Source of the DNA: Nitrospira sp.
Lineage (GTDB): Bacteria; Nitrospirota; Nitrospiria; Nitrospirales; Nitrospiraceae
DNA: 64,000 nt
Direction of reading: 5' to 3'
NCBI GenBank assembly: GCA_022842445.1
Contig: JALHPO010000004.1
Location: forward strand, 62,001 to 126,000
Under the pieces are notes generated by a model that ran no database searches, was not told where the DNA came from, and saw only the letters and a list, made by a program, of their open reading frames with translations. This document shows positions 39,111 to 46,907 of the stretch, piece by piece. The translations under genes were made by a program, and so were the position numbers. Every line of letters begins with the position of its first letter. Positions within the stretch are counted from its first letter, which is position 1.

Positions 39111-40301
39111 TCATGTCATGCCACCAAGGATTTCCCGGTAATAGTCTTCGAGCATCGCCGTGCGAACCGGCTCAACGATCACGAGTTGCCGCTGGTCGAA
39201 CGTGTTGGCGCAGTAGAGATACCGTACCCCGTCGGATGTCCCCAGCTCGACATGCACTTGCCGACCGTCCGGTTGCTGGCGTGTCATTTCCTGTGTCACG
39301 GCCCGATCTTTCAATCTCTCCCATGCCGTTTGGGCCGAAGGCCCATGATTCTCATACAAGGGCCTGTCGGAATCCGTTGGCGCGGCAACCCCGGCATTCC
39401 GATCGAAGACATGGCCTTCATCAATCTCCGGTGATTCGTCCCACAGCACAGAGGATGCGCGCCCTTTTTGCACTACATACAACGGTCCATCATCTACCTC
39501 CTCTTCGATCAGTCGATACCGGATCGGTCCGGGTGGTTCCATCAACTGAAAACCCCTTTCTGCCAATGCTCGCTGGAAGGGCACTCGCCTGGCCAGGTGT
39601 CTCACTTTTTCACATATGACCATGCGGCCAGATAAGTCCAGAACCGCGCCGAGTCGGTCCAGCCGCACACCGATCCCCGTTCGCTGCTCGAAGTCTGTTT
39701 GCCGTTCTGCGTGATGAGCCCGCGTGAAAGTCTGCCAACTCTCACTGGGAATGCCAGGATCCCGCTCTGCCTGCACTAGCGCATGCGTTGCCAAAATGAG
39801 AGCGAAGGAGCCTCGAAGCGATTCACGCTCCACATCGAGACAGTCAAAACGAACATTGGCCAGGCCCAGCTCCTTTGATTTCTTCCGGGCGGCTGCAATC
39901 GATGCCGGTGATCGATCGACTGCGATGAACTCTTTGTCAGGAAATCTACTGGCATAAAAAGTGGTGAGAATTCCCGTGCCGCAACCGAAATCGAGAACGC
40001 GCCGTGCGTCCCCAAGTCTAGACGCCACCGGCAACCCGACCGCTTCATAGTAGTCATACCGTTGGCTGTGGATGACAGAAAGGATGGTCGGCTGAGCGGT
40101 GAGATCGTAGAACGCGACTTCGTCGCGGCAATTGCCGATCCGTTTCAGCTCAACCTGTCGATTGAGATGATTCAGATCCGCGGAAGAGAGTTGCCGCCGT
40201 TGCCAAGCGAAATAGTCGCGGTCGAAGGTAAATCGCTTGAGGCCCCACCGGGCAAGGTGTTCGTGCAGCGCCGTTCGTAGCTCATCGGAGGAGGAAGGCA
40301 T
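39111..40301 (-). CDS. SAM-dependent methyltransferase with an uncharacterised C-terminal domain
   Basis: This is a 396-residue protein. Residues of about 75-240 form a class I methyltransferase domain with motif I VLDFGCGTGILTTFYA and the acidic EFIAVDRS loop. The N-terminal 70 residues are helical and charged. The C-terminal part (about 290-396) is a separate beta-rich region, including VHVELGTSDGVRYLYCANTFDQRQLVIVEP, resembling small domains appended to several enzymes in this type of genome, but I cannot name it. The substrate is unknown. The gene is monocistronic. Confidence 0.75.
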   Translation of the reverse strand: MPSSSDELRTALHEHLARWGLKRFTFDRDYFAWQRRQLSSADLNHLNRQVELKRIGNCRDEVAFYDLTAQPTILSVIHSQRYDYYEAVGLPVASRLGDARRVLDFGCGTGILTTFYASRFPDKEFIAVDRSPASIAAARKKSKELGLANVRFDCLDVERESLRGSFALILATHALVQAERDPGIPSESWQTFTRAHHAERQTDFEQRTGIGVRLDRLGAVLDLSGRMVICEKVRHLARRVPFQRALAERGFQLMEPPGPIRYRLIEEEVDDGPLYVVQKGRASSVLWDESPEIDEGHVFDRNAGVAAPTDSDRPLYENHGPSAQTAWERLKDRAVTQEMTRQQPDGRQVHVELGTSDGVRYLYCANTFDQRQLVIVEPVRTAMLEDYYREILGGMT

Positions 40302-40312
40302 GTGGCGTACAG

Positions 40313-40410
40313 CTCGTCGTTCGTATCTCGTGAAGTGTGAAGCGCAGGATAGGAGGAGTGGGGCTGCCTCTTAGCTTGCGAGATACGAAATACGCTTCAC
40401 AAACGACGAG
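40313..40410. repeat. Nested inverted-repeat element between proA and the methyltransferase gene
   Basis: CTCGTCGTTCGT (40313-40324) is matched inverted by ACAAACGACGAG (40399-40410, 11 of 12), and inside it CGTATCTCG (40322-40330) by CGAGATACG (40379-40387, exact) and GTGAAGCG by CGCTTCAC. The right-hand motif CGCTTCAC-x-AACGACGAG also follows repeat copy B at 56527-56545, so it is a dispersed family. It ends exactly before the proA stop codon. Confidence 0.6.
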
Positions 40411-41781
40411 TCACGGCCTTTTCAGCATGATTGCATCGAAGTACGCCTCAGGAACCGGATGCGGCAAGCGAAGTTGGCCTGACCCAAATGCAACGTACTT
40501 CTCACACGTTAACTGTTCCAACCCGATCGGCCCTTTCGCATGCAGCCGCGAACCGCTGAGTCCGATATCGACCCCCATCCCATAACTATCCCCCGCGTTG
40601 AGCCGGGACGACGCATTGACGAACACCGCGCCGGCATCGACTTCACGCGTGAAGCGCATGGCCGATTCATAGCGGGTCGTCGCAATAACAGCCGTGAGAC
40701 AGGAACCGTACTCCGCGATATGCGTCAAGGCCTCGTCCAGATTCTCCACCATTTTCACGGCCAATACGGGCTCCTGGAACTGCGTGCGCCAATCGGCATC
40801 CGTCGCCGGCACGATCGACGTATGGCCCGTCATCGCCATCTGCCCCATCAGCGCGACCGTCTTCGGACAACCGCGCACTTCGATCTTGAATTGGTCCAGC
40901 AGCCGGTTGATCAGCGGGGGCAAGAACTGCCGCCCGATCACCTGCTGCACCAGCAAGGTATCGAGCGCGTTGGCCGCGCCGAACAGCTGTGCCTTGGAAT
41001 TGATGACCATGTTCTGCGCCATGGGAATATCGGTATCCCCGTCGACGTAGAGCTGCGTAAGACCGCCGTCATGACACAGCACCGGCACTTTTGCCTGCTC
41101 CATTACCGCTTTGCGAAGGCCCGCGCCACCGCGCGGGATGATGGCGTCCAGAACTTTCACAGACCGCATCAACTCGACGGCGATGTCCTTCTCCGGACGA
41201 TCGATCAGAATCCACGCGCCTGCCGGCACTTCACTGTTTTCAGCTGCTTCACGTAATCCCGCTTCAATAGCTCGGCTCGTCAGGTTCCACTCCGACGCGC
41301 CACGGAAGACACAGTGATTGCCCGATTTGAGACAGAGTGCGATCGACTCAACCATCACCAGCGGACTCAGCTCGGAAATGACCCCGATCACGCCGATGGG
41401 AACCCGCATCCGGCTGACTTGAAGCCCGTCCGGCCGTTCCCACCGAGCCGTTACGGCACCGACCGGATCGGGCAATTCGGCGATGAGGCGAAGCCGCTCG
41501 ACCATCTCCTTAATCGAGTCGGCCGTCATCCGTACACGCGCGACGGACGCTTTCATCCGATCCTTTTTAACATCGGCCTCGTGCGACTTCCCGACTGCGT
41601 CGACGTCCTTCGTATTGGCCGCCAAAATCGCCTCTTCGTCGGCCGCCAATCGATCCGCCATCGCCCGCAACAGACGCTCTTTGGATGGTCCCGGCACGAG
41701 CGCCAACCGTCTCGCCACGTTCCGACAGTCTTTCAACAGTTTGTCTAGATACAGCTTAACCGGCACTTCCTGGATTGACAT
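40411..41781 (-). CDS. proA: Glutamate-5-semialdehyde dehydrogenase (gamma-glutamyl phosphate reductase)
   Basis: ProA reduces gamma-glutamyl phosphate to glutamate semialdehyde, the second step of proline synthesis. The 456 residues exceed the usual 415-420, mainly from a longer N terminus and an insert near residues 65-85. Motifs include LSPLVMVESIALCLKSGNHCVFRGASEW, IIPRGGAGLRK, VPVLCHDGG (active-site cysteine) and the C-terminal NASSRLNAGDSYGMGVDIGLSGSRLHAKGPIGLEQL. No proB is in the window. A dispersed inverted-repeat element abuts its stop codon. Confidence 0.93.
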   Translation of the reverse strand: MSIQEVPVKLYLDKLLKDCRNVARRLALVPGPSKERLLRAMADRLAADEEAILAANTKDVDAVGKSHEADVKKDRMKASVARVRMTADSIKEMVERLRLIAELPDPVGAVTARWERPDGLQVSRMRVPIGVIGVISELSPLVMVESIALCLKSGNHCVFRGASEWNLTSRAIEAGLREAAENSEVPAGAWILIDRPEKDIAVELMRSVKVLDAIIPRGGAGLRKAVMEQAKVPVLCHDGGLTQLYVDGDTDIPMAQNMVINSKAQLFGAANALDTLLVQQVIGRQFLPPLINRLLDQFKIEVRGCPKTVALMGQMAMTGHTSIVPATDADWRTQFQEPVLAVKMVENLDEALTHIAEYGSCLTAVIATTRYESAMRFTREVDAGAVFVNASSRLNAGDSYGMGVDIGLSGSRLHAKGPIGLEQLTCEKYVAFGSGQLRLPHPVPEAYFDAIMLKRP

Positions 41782-42209
41782 CGCTCTCCATTCACTTCCA
41801 TTCGATGAACAGCTATCATTCGTAGCGGACCGGCGACTATAGCACGCGATTTTTAAGGCAGTAAAGGCGATGGGGTTCTACCCCATTTCTGTATTGAAGG
41901 CGGATAGTTCTTCTCAACCTAATGAAGTCGTTACGGGTCGTGTGAAGTTGTTACTAGAGCAAAGAGACAAAGAATAAAGTTCTTACCAATGGCCTCGCAG
42001 AGGAGGAATGCCCCTCATCCAGGTGGCGAAGCTGATGCCGTAGTGCCGCCTAATCTCATTGACCGGACGGCCGGGATCCGTTTCTTGCAGAATCGACACA
42101 ATCTGCGTTTCGGTGAACTTCGACTGGCATGGGAACCTCCTGGCTAAAGTGTGTATTTTGCCAGAAATTTCCCCATAATGAGTGTCGTGGTTTACGGGGA
42201 GCTTACGAG
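41782..42209. other. Insertion-sequence graveyard upstream of proA
   Basis: Between proA and the transporter gene are about 600 bases with only degraded mobile DNA. The proA-proximal part (41782-42007) would contain the proA promoter (a TATAGT lies about 50 bases upstream of the ATG but with no good -35) and has no gene. The rest is given as two pseudogenes and one repeat fragment. Confidence 0.5.
42008..42130 (-). pseudogene. IS3-family OrfA fragment (N terminus only)
   Basis: On the minus strand one frame reads SKFTETQIVSILQETDPGR, then PVNEIRRHYGISFATWMRGI, the helix-turn-helix start of IS3-family OrfA transposase components. An ATG with AGGAGG lies directly upstream (42130) but is out of frame by one base, and the homology stops after about 40 codons, so the gene is dead. 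Confidence 0.75.
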
Positions 42210-42356
42210 ATCCCTGGGCCTATGCGCATGGGGTGAAGCTCGATTTCATCCGGCCTGGCAAACCCGTGGAGAATGCGGTGATTGAGAGTTTCAACGGCTG
42301 GTTTCGTGACGAGTGTTTGAGCGCGCAGGTCTTCATCTCGCTGCATGATGCGCAGC
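42210..42356 (+). pseudogene. IS3-family OrfB transposase fragment
   Basis: The plus strand encodes WAYAHGVKLDFIRPGKPVEN then AVIESFNGWFRDECLSAQVF and LHDAQ, the part of the DDE integrase domain that holds the final catalytic glutamate (IESFNG). Neither the upstream two aspartates nor the C-terminal end is present. It is oriented opposite to the OrfA fragment next to it, so the two are not a single simply deleted element. Confidence 0.8.
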
Positions 42357-42360
42357 GCAG

Positions 42361-42382
42361 CCGCATCGAGCGAAGAGGCGAG
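42361..42382. repeat. Fragment of a dispersed palindromic repeat
   Basis: These 22 bases match 21 of 22 positions of the repeat core at 61821-61842 (CCGCA-G/T-CGAGCGAAGAGGCGAG). The match ends eight bases before the stop codon of the transporter gene, linking this junction to the repeat family at 61790-61916. Confidence 0.6.
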
Positions 42383-42390
42383 GCGTCCTG

Positions 42391-43662
42391 CTACATCTGT
42401 TCCTTCCGCCGGGCCAGCACATGGGCGAGCCAGGCCCAGACGAACATTAACGGCACCAACGCCCAGGCAATGTGGGCGGTCGTGGCCCCGAACGCTTTCA
42501 CCCCGGTGATCAGCCAGGCGGTGGATGCATCGCCGCCCCGTGAAATGGCCGTGTCGATGAAGTTCTTGGCCTTGTACTTTTCTTCGCGGCTGACGACAGT
42601 AAACAACACTTCGCGCGACGGTTTGGATAGCGCGTACTCCCCTACCCTTCGTAGGACCGAGAAGGCGACATAGACCGCCAGCGTCGGCCACAGGGCAATG
42701 CTCAGAAATCCCACCACACTGATCGCCGGGAGAAACAGCAAGCCCGCGACGAGACCGAACCGCCGGATTACCCGATTGGTGATGAAAAGCTGGGTCATCC
42801 ACGTCAGCATGTTCGTGACAAAATCAACGCCGGAAAAGAGACGCGTCCTGGCTTCCGGTTGGTCAAGATATTCCGCAACGAGTCGGGTCTGCTCGAAGTA
42901 GAGAAATGTGGCCGTCGTGGTGAGAATGACCAAATACCCGCAAATCCCGAGCAGATAAGGGGAAGAAAATGTCAGGCGCACTCCCGCCAGGAAACTTCCC
43001 CTGAGAGGATCGCCGAGGTGAGGAGGATGGTGCTCGGACCGCTCACGCGCCCATCGTTCAAGCCGGGACATACATCCCAGGCACAACACCAGAAACGCCG
43101 CCGAAGCCAGCATGAGCACCGCCACCGGAAACACAAACGTCAGTCCCGTTGTGAGGAGCGGGCCGATCAACGCGCCGCTACTCCCTCCCGCGGCAATAAC
43201 CCCGAACAGCCTGGCTCCCTGCTCCGGCGTGAAGAGATCGTCCATGAAACTCCAGAAGACCGACACGACGAACAGGTTGAACACCGACAGCCAGACAAAA
43301 AAACCACGGGCGACCCATTCCGGGGACAGATGGCTCGTCATCAAGACATAGAAGGCCAACAGATTAGTGATAAAGAAAATGTAGACGGTCAAAAAAAGGC
43401 GATAGCGGGAGCATCGCGCGGAAAGCCACCCGAACAGGGGCGTCGCGGCCAGCATGGTGAGAAACGTTCCGGTCATCATCCAGGGGAGATTCGTGAGGCC
43501 GCCTTCGATGGCCATTTCGTCGCGCACCGGACGAAGAATGGAGTAGCCGCAGAGCAGGCAGAAAAAATAGGCGAACGCCCAGGCCAACGGGACGAGTTCT
43601 TCCCGCTTGGCTCCAAAGAAATCGCCCCATCGAGCCAATATCCGATGATCTGCTTCGGCCAT
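42391..43662 (-). CDS. NTP/NDP exchange transporter-like membrane protein
   Basis: The 423-residue protein has about twelve transmembrane segments in the pattern of the ATP:ADP antiporter (AAA)/MFS-like family: YFFCLLCGYSILRPVRDEMAIEGG near the N terminus, LFNLFVVSVFWSFMDDLF, GVIAAGGSSGALIGP and the late ISRGGDASTAW motif. True nucleotide exchangers occur in intracellular parasites; in free-living bacteria relatives of unknown substrate are common, so nucleotide transport should not be assumed. A remnant of a dispersed repeat and IS fragments abut its stop codon. Confidence 0.8.
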   Translation of the reverse strand: MAEADHRILARWGDFFGAKREELVPLAWAFAYFFCLLCGYSILRPVRDEMAIEGGLTNLPWMMTGTFLTMLAATPLFGWLSARCSRYRLFLTVYIFFITNLLAFYVLMTSHLSPEWVARGFFVWLSVFNLFVVSVFWSFMDDLFTPEQGARLFGVIAAGGSSGALIGPLLTTGLTFVFPVAVLMLASAAFLVLCLGCMSRLERWARERSEHHPPHLGDPLRGSFLAGVRLTFSSPYLLGICGYLVILTTTATFLYFEQTRLVAEYLDQPEARTRLFSGVDFVTNMLTWMTQLFITNRVIRRFGLVAGLLFLPAISVVGFLSIALWPTLAVYVAFSVLRRVGEYALSKPSREVLFTVVSREEKYKAKNFIDTAISRGGDASTAWLITGVKAFGATTAHIAWALVPLMFVWAWLAHVLARRKEQM

Positions 43663-43748
43663 AGAGCGCAGTGTAGCAGGTGTCCTTGCGCCTGCCCGGA
43701 GAAAATTTGCTAGAATGCGGCGCGAGGATATGAAATGAAAGGCAGCGA

Positions 43749-44780
43749 ATGATCGACCTGCGCAGCGATACCGTGACGGTCCCCACCGACGGCATGAGAA
43801 AAGCCATGGCCCGCGCCGAGGTGGGCGACGATGTCTACGGGGAAGATCCCACCGTCAACCGGCTCCAGGAAATGGCGGCGGCGCTGCTCAGCAAACGGTT
43901 TGCGCTGTTCGTCCCTTCCGGAACGATGGCGAACCAACTCGCCATCCGATCACATACCCAGCCGGGACAGGAAGTCATCGTCGAGAGCAAAAGCCACATC
44001 GTCCGCTACGAACAGGGCGCCGCCGGCGCCCTGGCAGGCGTGCAATTGCATTGGGTGCCCGGCGAGCGCGGGATCATGAGCGCGGAACAGGTCGAAGCCG
44101 CCATCAGGCCGACTGACCCGCACAGCATCTCCACCGCCCTCATCTGTCTTGAAAACACGCACAATGCCGGGGGCGGCACCATCTATCCGCTCGCGACCAT
44201 CGAAAAAATCAGAGCCCTTGCCGCCAAACACAACATTCCGATGCATCTCGACGGCGCCAGACTGATGAACGCCGTCGCCGCTACGACGCTGCCGCCGGCG
44301 TCCTACGCCCAACACTTTGAAACGGTCTCACTCTGCCTCTCGAAGGGTCTGGGCGCGCCCGTCGGCTCCTTGCTGATCTCCAGCGATCGGCAGATCATCG
44401 ACCGCGCCCGCCGTTTTCGCCGGATGTACGGAGGGGCCATGCGCCAAGCGGGCATCCTCGCCGCCGCCGGCATCTATGCGCTCGAACACCATGTGGCGCG
44501 CTTGACGGACGATCACAGCCATGCCAAAAAACTGGCCCGGCTGCTGCAACAAATTCCGTCGGTCCAGATCGCGCCGCAGCATGTGGAAACCAACATTGTG
44601 ATCTTCGACGTGACCGACCAGCGACGCACTCCGGCCGAGATCGTCGCCGCCTTGAAAGAGCAGGGCGTACTCATCAATCCGATCGGGGGACTGAGCTACA
44701 GGGCCGTCACCCATCTGAATGTCTCTGCCAAACAGATCGACGAAGCCGGCGCGGTCTTTATGCGCGTCCTCACACCCTAA
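43749..44780 (+). CDS. ltaE: Low-specificity L-threonine aldolase
   Basis: This PLP enzyme cleaves L-threonine and L-allo-threonine to glycine and acetaldehyde. The 343 residues have the family start [16 protein letters not shown], the [14 protein letters not shown] motif, [10 protein letters not shown] and the PLP lysine in [13 protein letters not shown] (about residue 200). The gene is monocistronic, divergent from the transporter gene. A TAGAAT lies 33 bases upstream but its -35 is poor. Confidence 0.93.
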   Translation: MIDLRSDTVTVPTDGMRKAMARAEVGDDVYGEDPTVNRLQEMAAALLSKRFALFVPSGTMANQLAIRSHTQPGQEVIVESKSHIVRYEQGAAGALAGVQLHWVPGERGIMSAEQVEAAIRPTDPHSISTALICLENTHNAGGGTIYPLATIEKIRALAAKHNIPMHLDGARLMNAVAATTLPPASYAQHFETVSLCLSKGLGAPVGSLLISSDRQIIDRARRFRRMYGGAMRQAGILAAAGIYALEHHVARLTDDHSHAKKLARLLQQIPSVQIAPQHVETNIVIFDVTDQRRTPAEIVAALKEQGVLINPIGGLSYRAVTHLNVSAKQIDEAGAVFMRVLTP

Positions 44781-44789
44781 CCCTTTTCA

Positions 44790-44818
44790 TTGACACCACT
44801 TTGAACGGCACCTAGAAT
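44790..44818 (+). promoter_or_regulatory. Sigma70 promoter of the small-protein/nucleotidyltransferase pair
   Basis: TTGACA (44790-44795), a 17-base spacer and TAGAAT (44813-44818) form a near-perfect sigma70 promoter. Transcription would start near 44825, about 20 bases before the ATG at 44847, which has GGAAGGA upstream. It starts within the region immediately after the threonine aldolase stop codon. Confidence 0.7.
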
Positions 44819-44846
44819 ACCTGCGACGCATCGGAAGGAACAGCCC

Positions 44847-45074
44847 ATGACTTCGCAAGCCGTGTCGTTTCAGCAAATCAGCAGAATTCTTGAAGTAACC
44901 GACGCCCTCGGATTAAATCGGGAATGGGTGGAAATTCCCCTGTCTCCGGAGCACCCTGGCGCCGTCCGCCGCCTCTCCAACGGCAAACTCGAAATCATCG
45001 TGGATGCCGGGCAATCTTTTGATCAATGGCTCACCGATCTCCCCATCCGAATTCAACAGGCGCAGGTCACCTAA
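44847..45074 (+). CDS. 75-residue protein of unknown function
   Basis: This small gene has a good ribosome binding site and its own promoter. The protein begins MTSQAVSFQQISRILEVTDALGLNREWVEIP and has a single mixed alpha/beta fold with SNGKLEIIVDAGQSFDQWLTDLP. Its stop shares one base with the start of the nucleotidyltransferase gene (TAATG), so the two are translated as a pair. The size and tight coupling resemble two-gene modules such as toxin-antitoxin pairs, but no known antitoxin motif is visible. Confidence 0.75.
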   Translation: MTSQAVSFQQISRILEVTDALGLNREWVEIPLSPEHPGAVRRLSNGKLEIIVDAGQSFDQWLTDLPIRIQQAQVT

Positions 45075-45859
45075 TGGACGCAACGACTGCCACGAACATT
45101 CCGACCCGAGAGGAACTCAACGCCGAACTGCTGGCGGTCCCGGAACCGCCGGAACAACCTGAGACGCCCCATCCTCCCGGGTTCGAAGACAGCCTGGAGG
45201 TCGCCTTGCGGCATATCAAGGGCCGGCGCGGCGGCGATCTTGTCGGCATCATCCTGGTCGGATCGGGAGCGAGACGAGCCATCACTCCCCATAGCGATAT
45301 CGACCTGATCGCGCTGGTCAAAGGGGACGCCGACGGCCATGAAATCCTTCGAATCGGCGACCGTCTCGCCGATATCCGGTACCACGGATATCAGGCCGTT
45401 GAAGAAGAGCTCCCCCATTCACTCAGACTGCCGTCGCTGCTCAAGAAAGGACGCATCCTGTTCGACCACGAAGGGATCTGCGCCCAGTTGCTTGAGAAGG
45501 CCCACCATCGCTTTCGCCAAGGCCCTCCACAGGCTACAATCAATGAACAAATCCGTATGAAAGCCTCGTGCTTGCACTGGCTGGGAAAAGCACAGGATCT
45601 CACAGACAAACCGGGGACCGCGCACTACCTGCTGACCCTGTTCTATGAGGACTGCATCCTGGCATTTTTCCGGCTAAGAGGTTTTTGGATGACCGCGCCG
45701 GTAGATATCCATCGGTTCATGTTTTCCCGGGAACCGGCACTCGCGGACATTGCCGGACAGTTCCTAACCGCATCCACTCTGGCCGACCGGCTTAACTTTG
45801 GCCGGCAATTTGCCGATCTCCTATTTAAAGACGTTCCGAACCCCGCCCGCATCGACTGA
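45074..45859 (+). CDS. Nucleotidyltransferase-domain protein with helical C-terminal domain
   Basis: The ATG at 45074 gives 261 residues. Residues of about 55-115 form a minimal nucleotidyltransferase fold with the catalytic motif GS (63-64) and DID (75-77) in LVGSGARRAITPHSDIDLIAL. The C-terminal 120 residues are all-helical (TINEQIRMKASCLHWLGKAQDL ... YYEDCILAFFRLRG-like), similar in layout to HEPN-type domains that accompany MNT proteins. The combination suggests AMP- or nucleotide-transfer to RNA or protein, as in MntA/HepT systems, but the fusion and the role are not established. Confidence 0.75.
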   Translation: MDATTATNIPTREELNAELLAVPEPPEQPETPHPPGFEDSLEVALRHIKGRRGGDLVGIILVGSGARRAITPHSDIDLIALVKGDADGHEILRIGDRLADIRYHGYQAVEEELPHSLRLPSLLKKGRILFDHEGICAQLLEKAHHRFRQGPPQATINEQIRMKASCLHWLGKAQDLTDKPGTAHYLLTLFYEDCILAFFRLRGFWMTAPVDIHRFMFSREPALADIAGQFLTASTLADRLNFGRQFADLLFKDVPNPARID

Positions 45860-45984
45860 CGGGTTCGAATACATCCGGCCTCCGGCCGGGCTTGTACGCA
45901 ACACTATAGGGACGCCGGCCGGCGCATGTGCATGGATGGGTCGGCATGCCTCCACTACATCGACACACACACTAAGGAGTCGTT

Positions 45985-46878
45985 ATGGAGCTGGGATTCA
46001 TCGGTCTCGGGAAAATGGGCATGAATATGGTCACCCGTCTGCGGCGCGACCAACATCGCATCGTCGCCTTCGATCGGTCGGCGGATCTTATCAAACAGGC
46101 AGACGCTCAGGGCTGCACCGGAGCCTCGTCGCTCGCCGATCTGGTCGGCAAGCTGAGTGCGCCGCGCGCTGTCTGGGTCATGGTGCCGTCCGGCGCGCCG
46201 ACGGAAGAAACCGTGCAGGCCGTCGCAGCGCTCCTGCAACCCGGTGACACCATCATCGACGGCGGGAACACCCGTTTCCACGATGATGTCCGGCGTGCCG
46301 CCGAGCTCAAGACCCGCGGCATCCATTATGTAGACGCCGGAACCAGCGGAGGCATCTGGGGGTTGAAGGTTGGCTACTGCCTCATGGTCGGAGGAGAGAA
46401 CGCCGCGGTCAACCGGCTGGCGCCGGTCTTCAAGACCCTGGCTCCGGACGACGGCTGGGCCCATGTCGGCGCCGCCGGTGCCGGGCACTATGTGAAAATG
46501 GTGCATAACGGCATCGAGTACAGCATGATGCAAGGGTATGCCGAAGGATTCGAATTGATGTCGAAGAGCGAGTACAAGCTGGATCTGGCACGTATCGCCG
46601 ATCTCTGGATGCACGGCAGCGTCGTGCGTTCCTGGCTGCTTGAACTGGCCGCGGGTGCGCTCAAAGACGATCAAAAACTGGAAAAATTAAAGGGGTACGT
46701 GCAAGATTCCGGTGAGGGCCGCTGGATGATCGCCGATGCGATTGAAAAGGACGTGCCGGTTCCGACGCTCACCACCGCCCTCTTTACTCGTTTCCGGTCG
46801 CGGCAACAGGAATCCTTCGCGGAAAAAATGCTGGCCGCGTTACGGAACGCCTTCGGCGGCCATGCGGTCCGGCGATAA
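45985..46878 (+). CDS. gnd: 6-phosphogluconate dehydrogenase, short (YqeC/GntZ-like) type
   Basis: It oxidises and decarboxylates 6-phosphogluconate to ribulose 5-phosphate. The 297 residues identify the short, usually NAD-preferring type rather than the 470-residue NADP enzyme. It has the Rossmann start MELGFIGLGKMGMNMVTRL, GDTIIDGGNTRFHDD, DAGTSGGIWGL and the active-site lysine in HYVKMVHNGIEYSMMQGYAEG. AAGGAG lies six bases before the ATG. It precedes zwf by 29 bases, so the two oxidative pentose-phosphate enzymes form an operon. Confidence 0.93.
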   Translation: MELGFIGLGKMGMNMVTRLRRDQHRIVAFDRSADLIKQADAQGCTGASSLADLVGKLSAPRAVWVMVPSGAPTEETVQAVAALLQPGDTIIDGGNTRFHDDVRRAAELKTRGIHYVDAGTSGGIWGLKVGYCLMVGGENAAVNRLAPVFKTLAPDDGWAHVGAAGAGHYVKMVHNGIEYSMMQGYAEGFELMSKSEYKLDLARIADLWMHGSVVRSWLLELAAGALKDDQKLEKLKGYVQDSGEGRWMIADAIEKDVPVPTLTTALFTRFRSRQQESFAEKMLAALRNAFGGHAVRR

Positions 46879-46907
46879 CCCTGTATTGATTTTTGCAGAA
46901 GGACATC

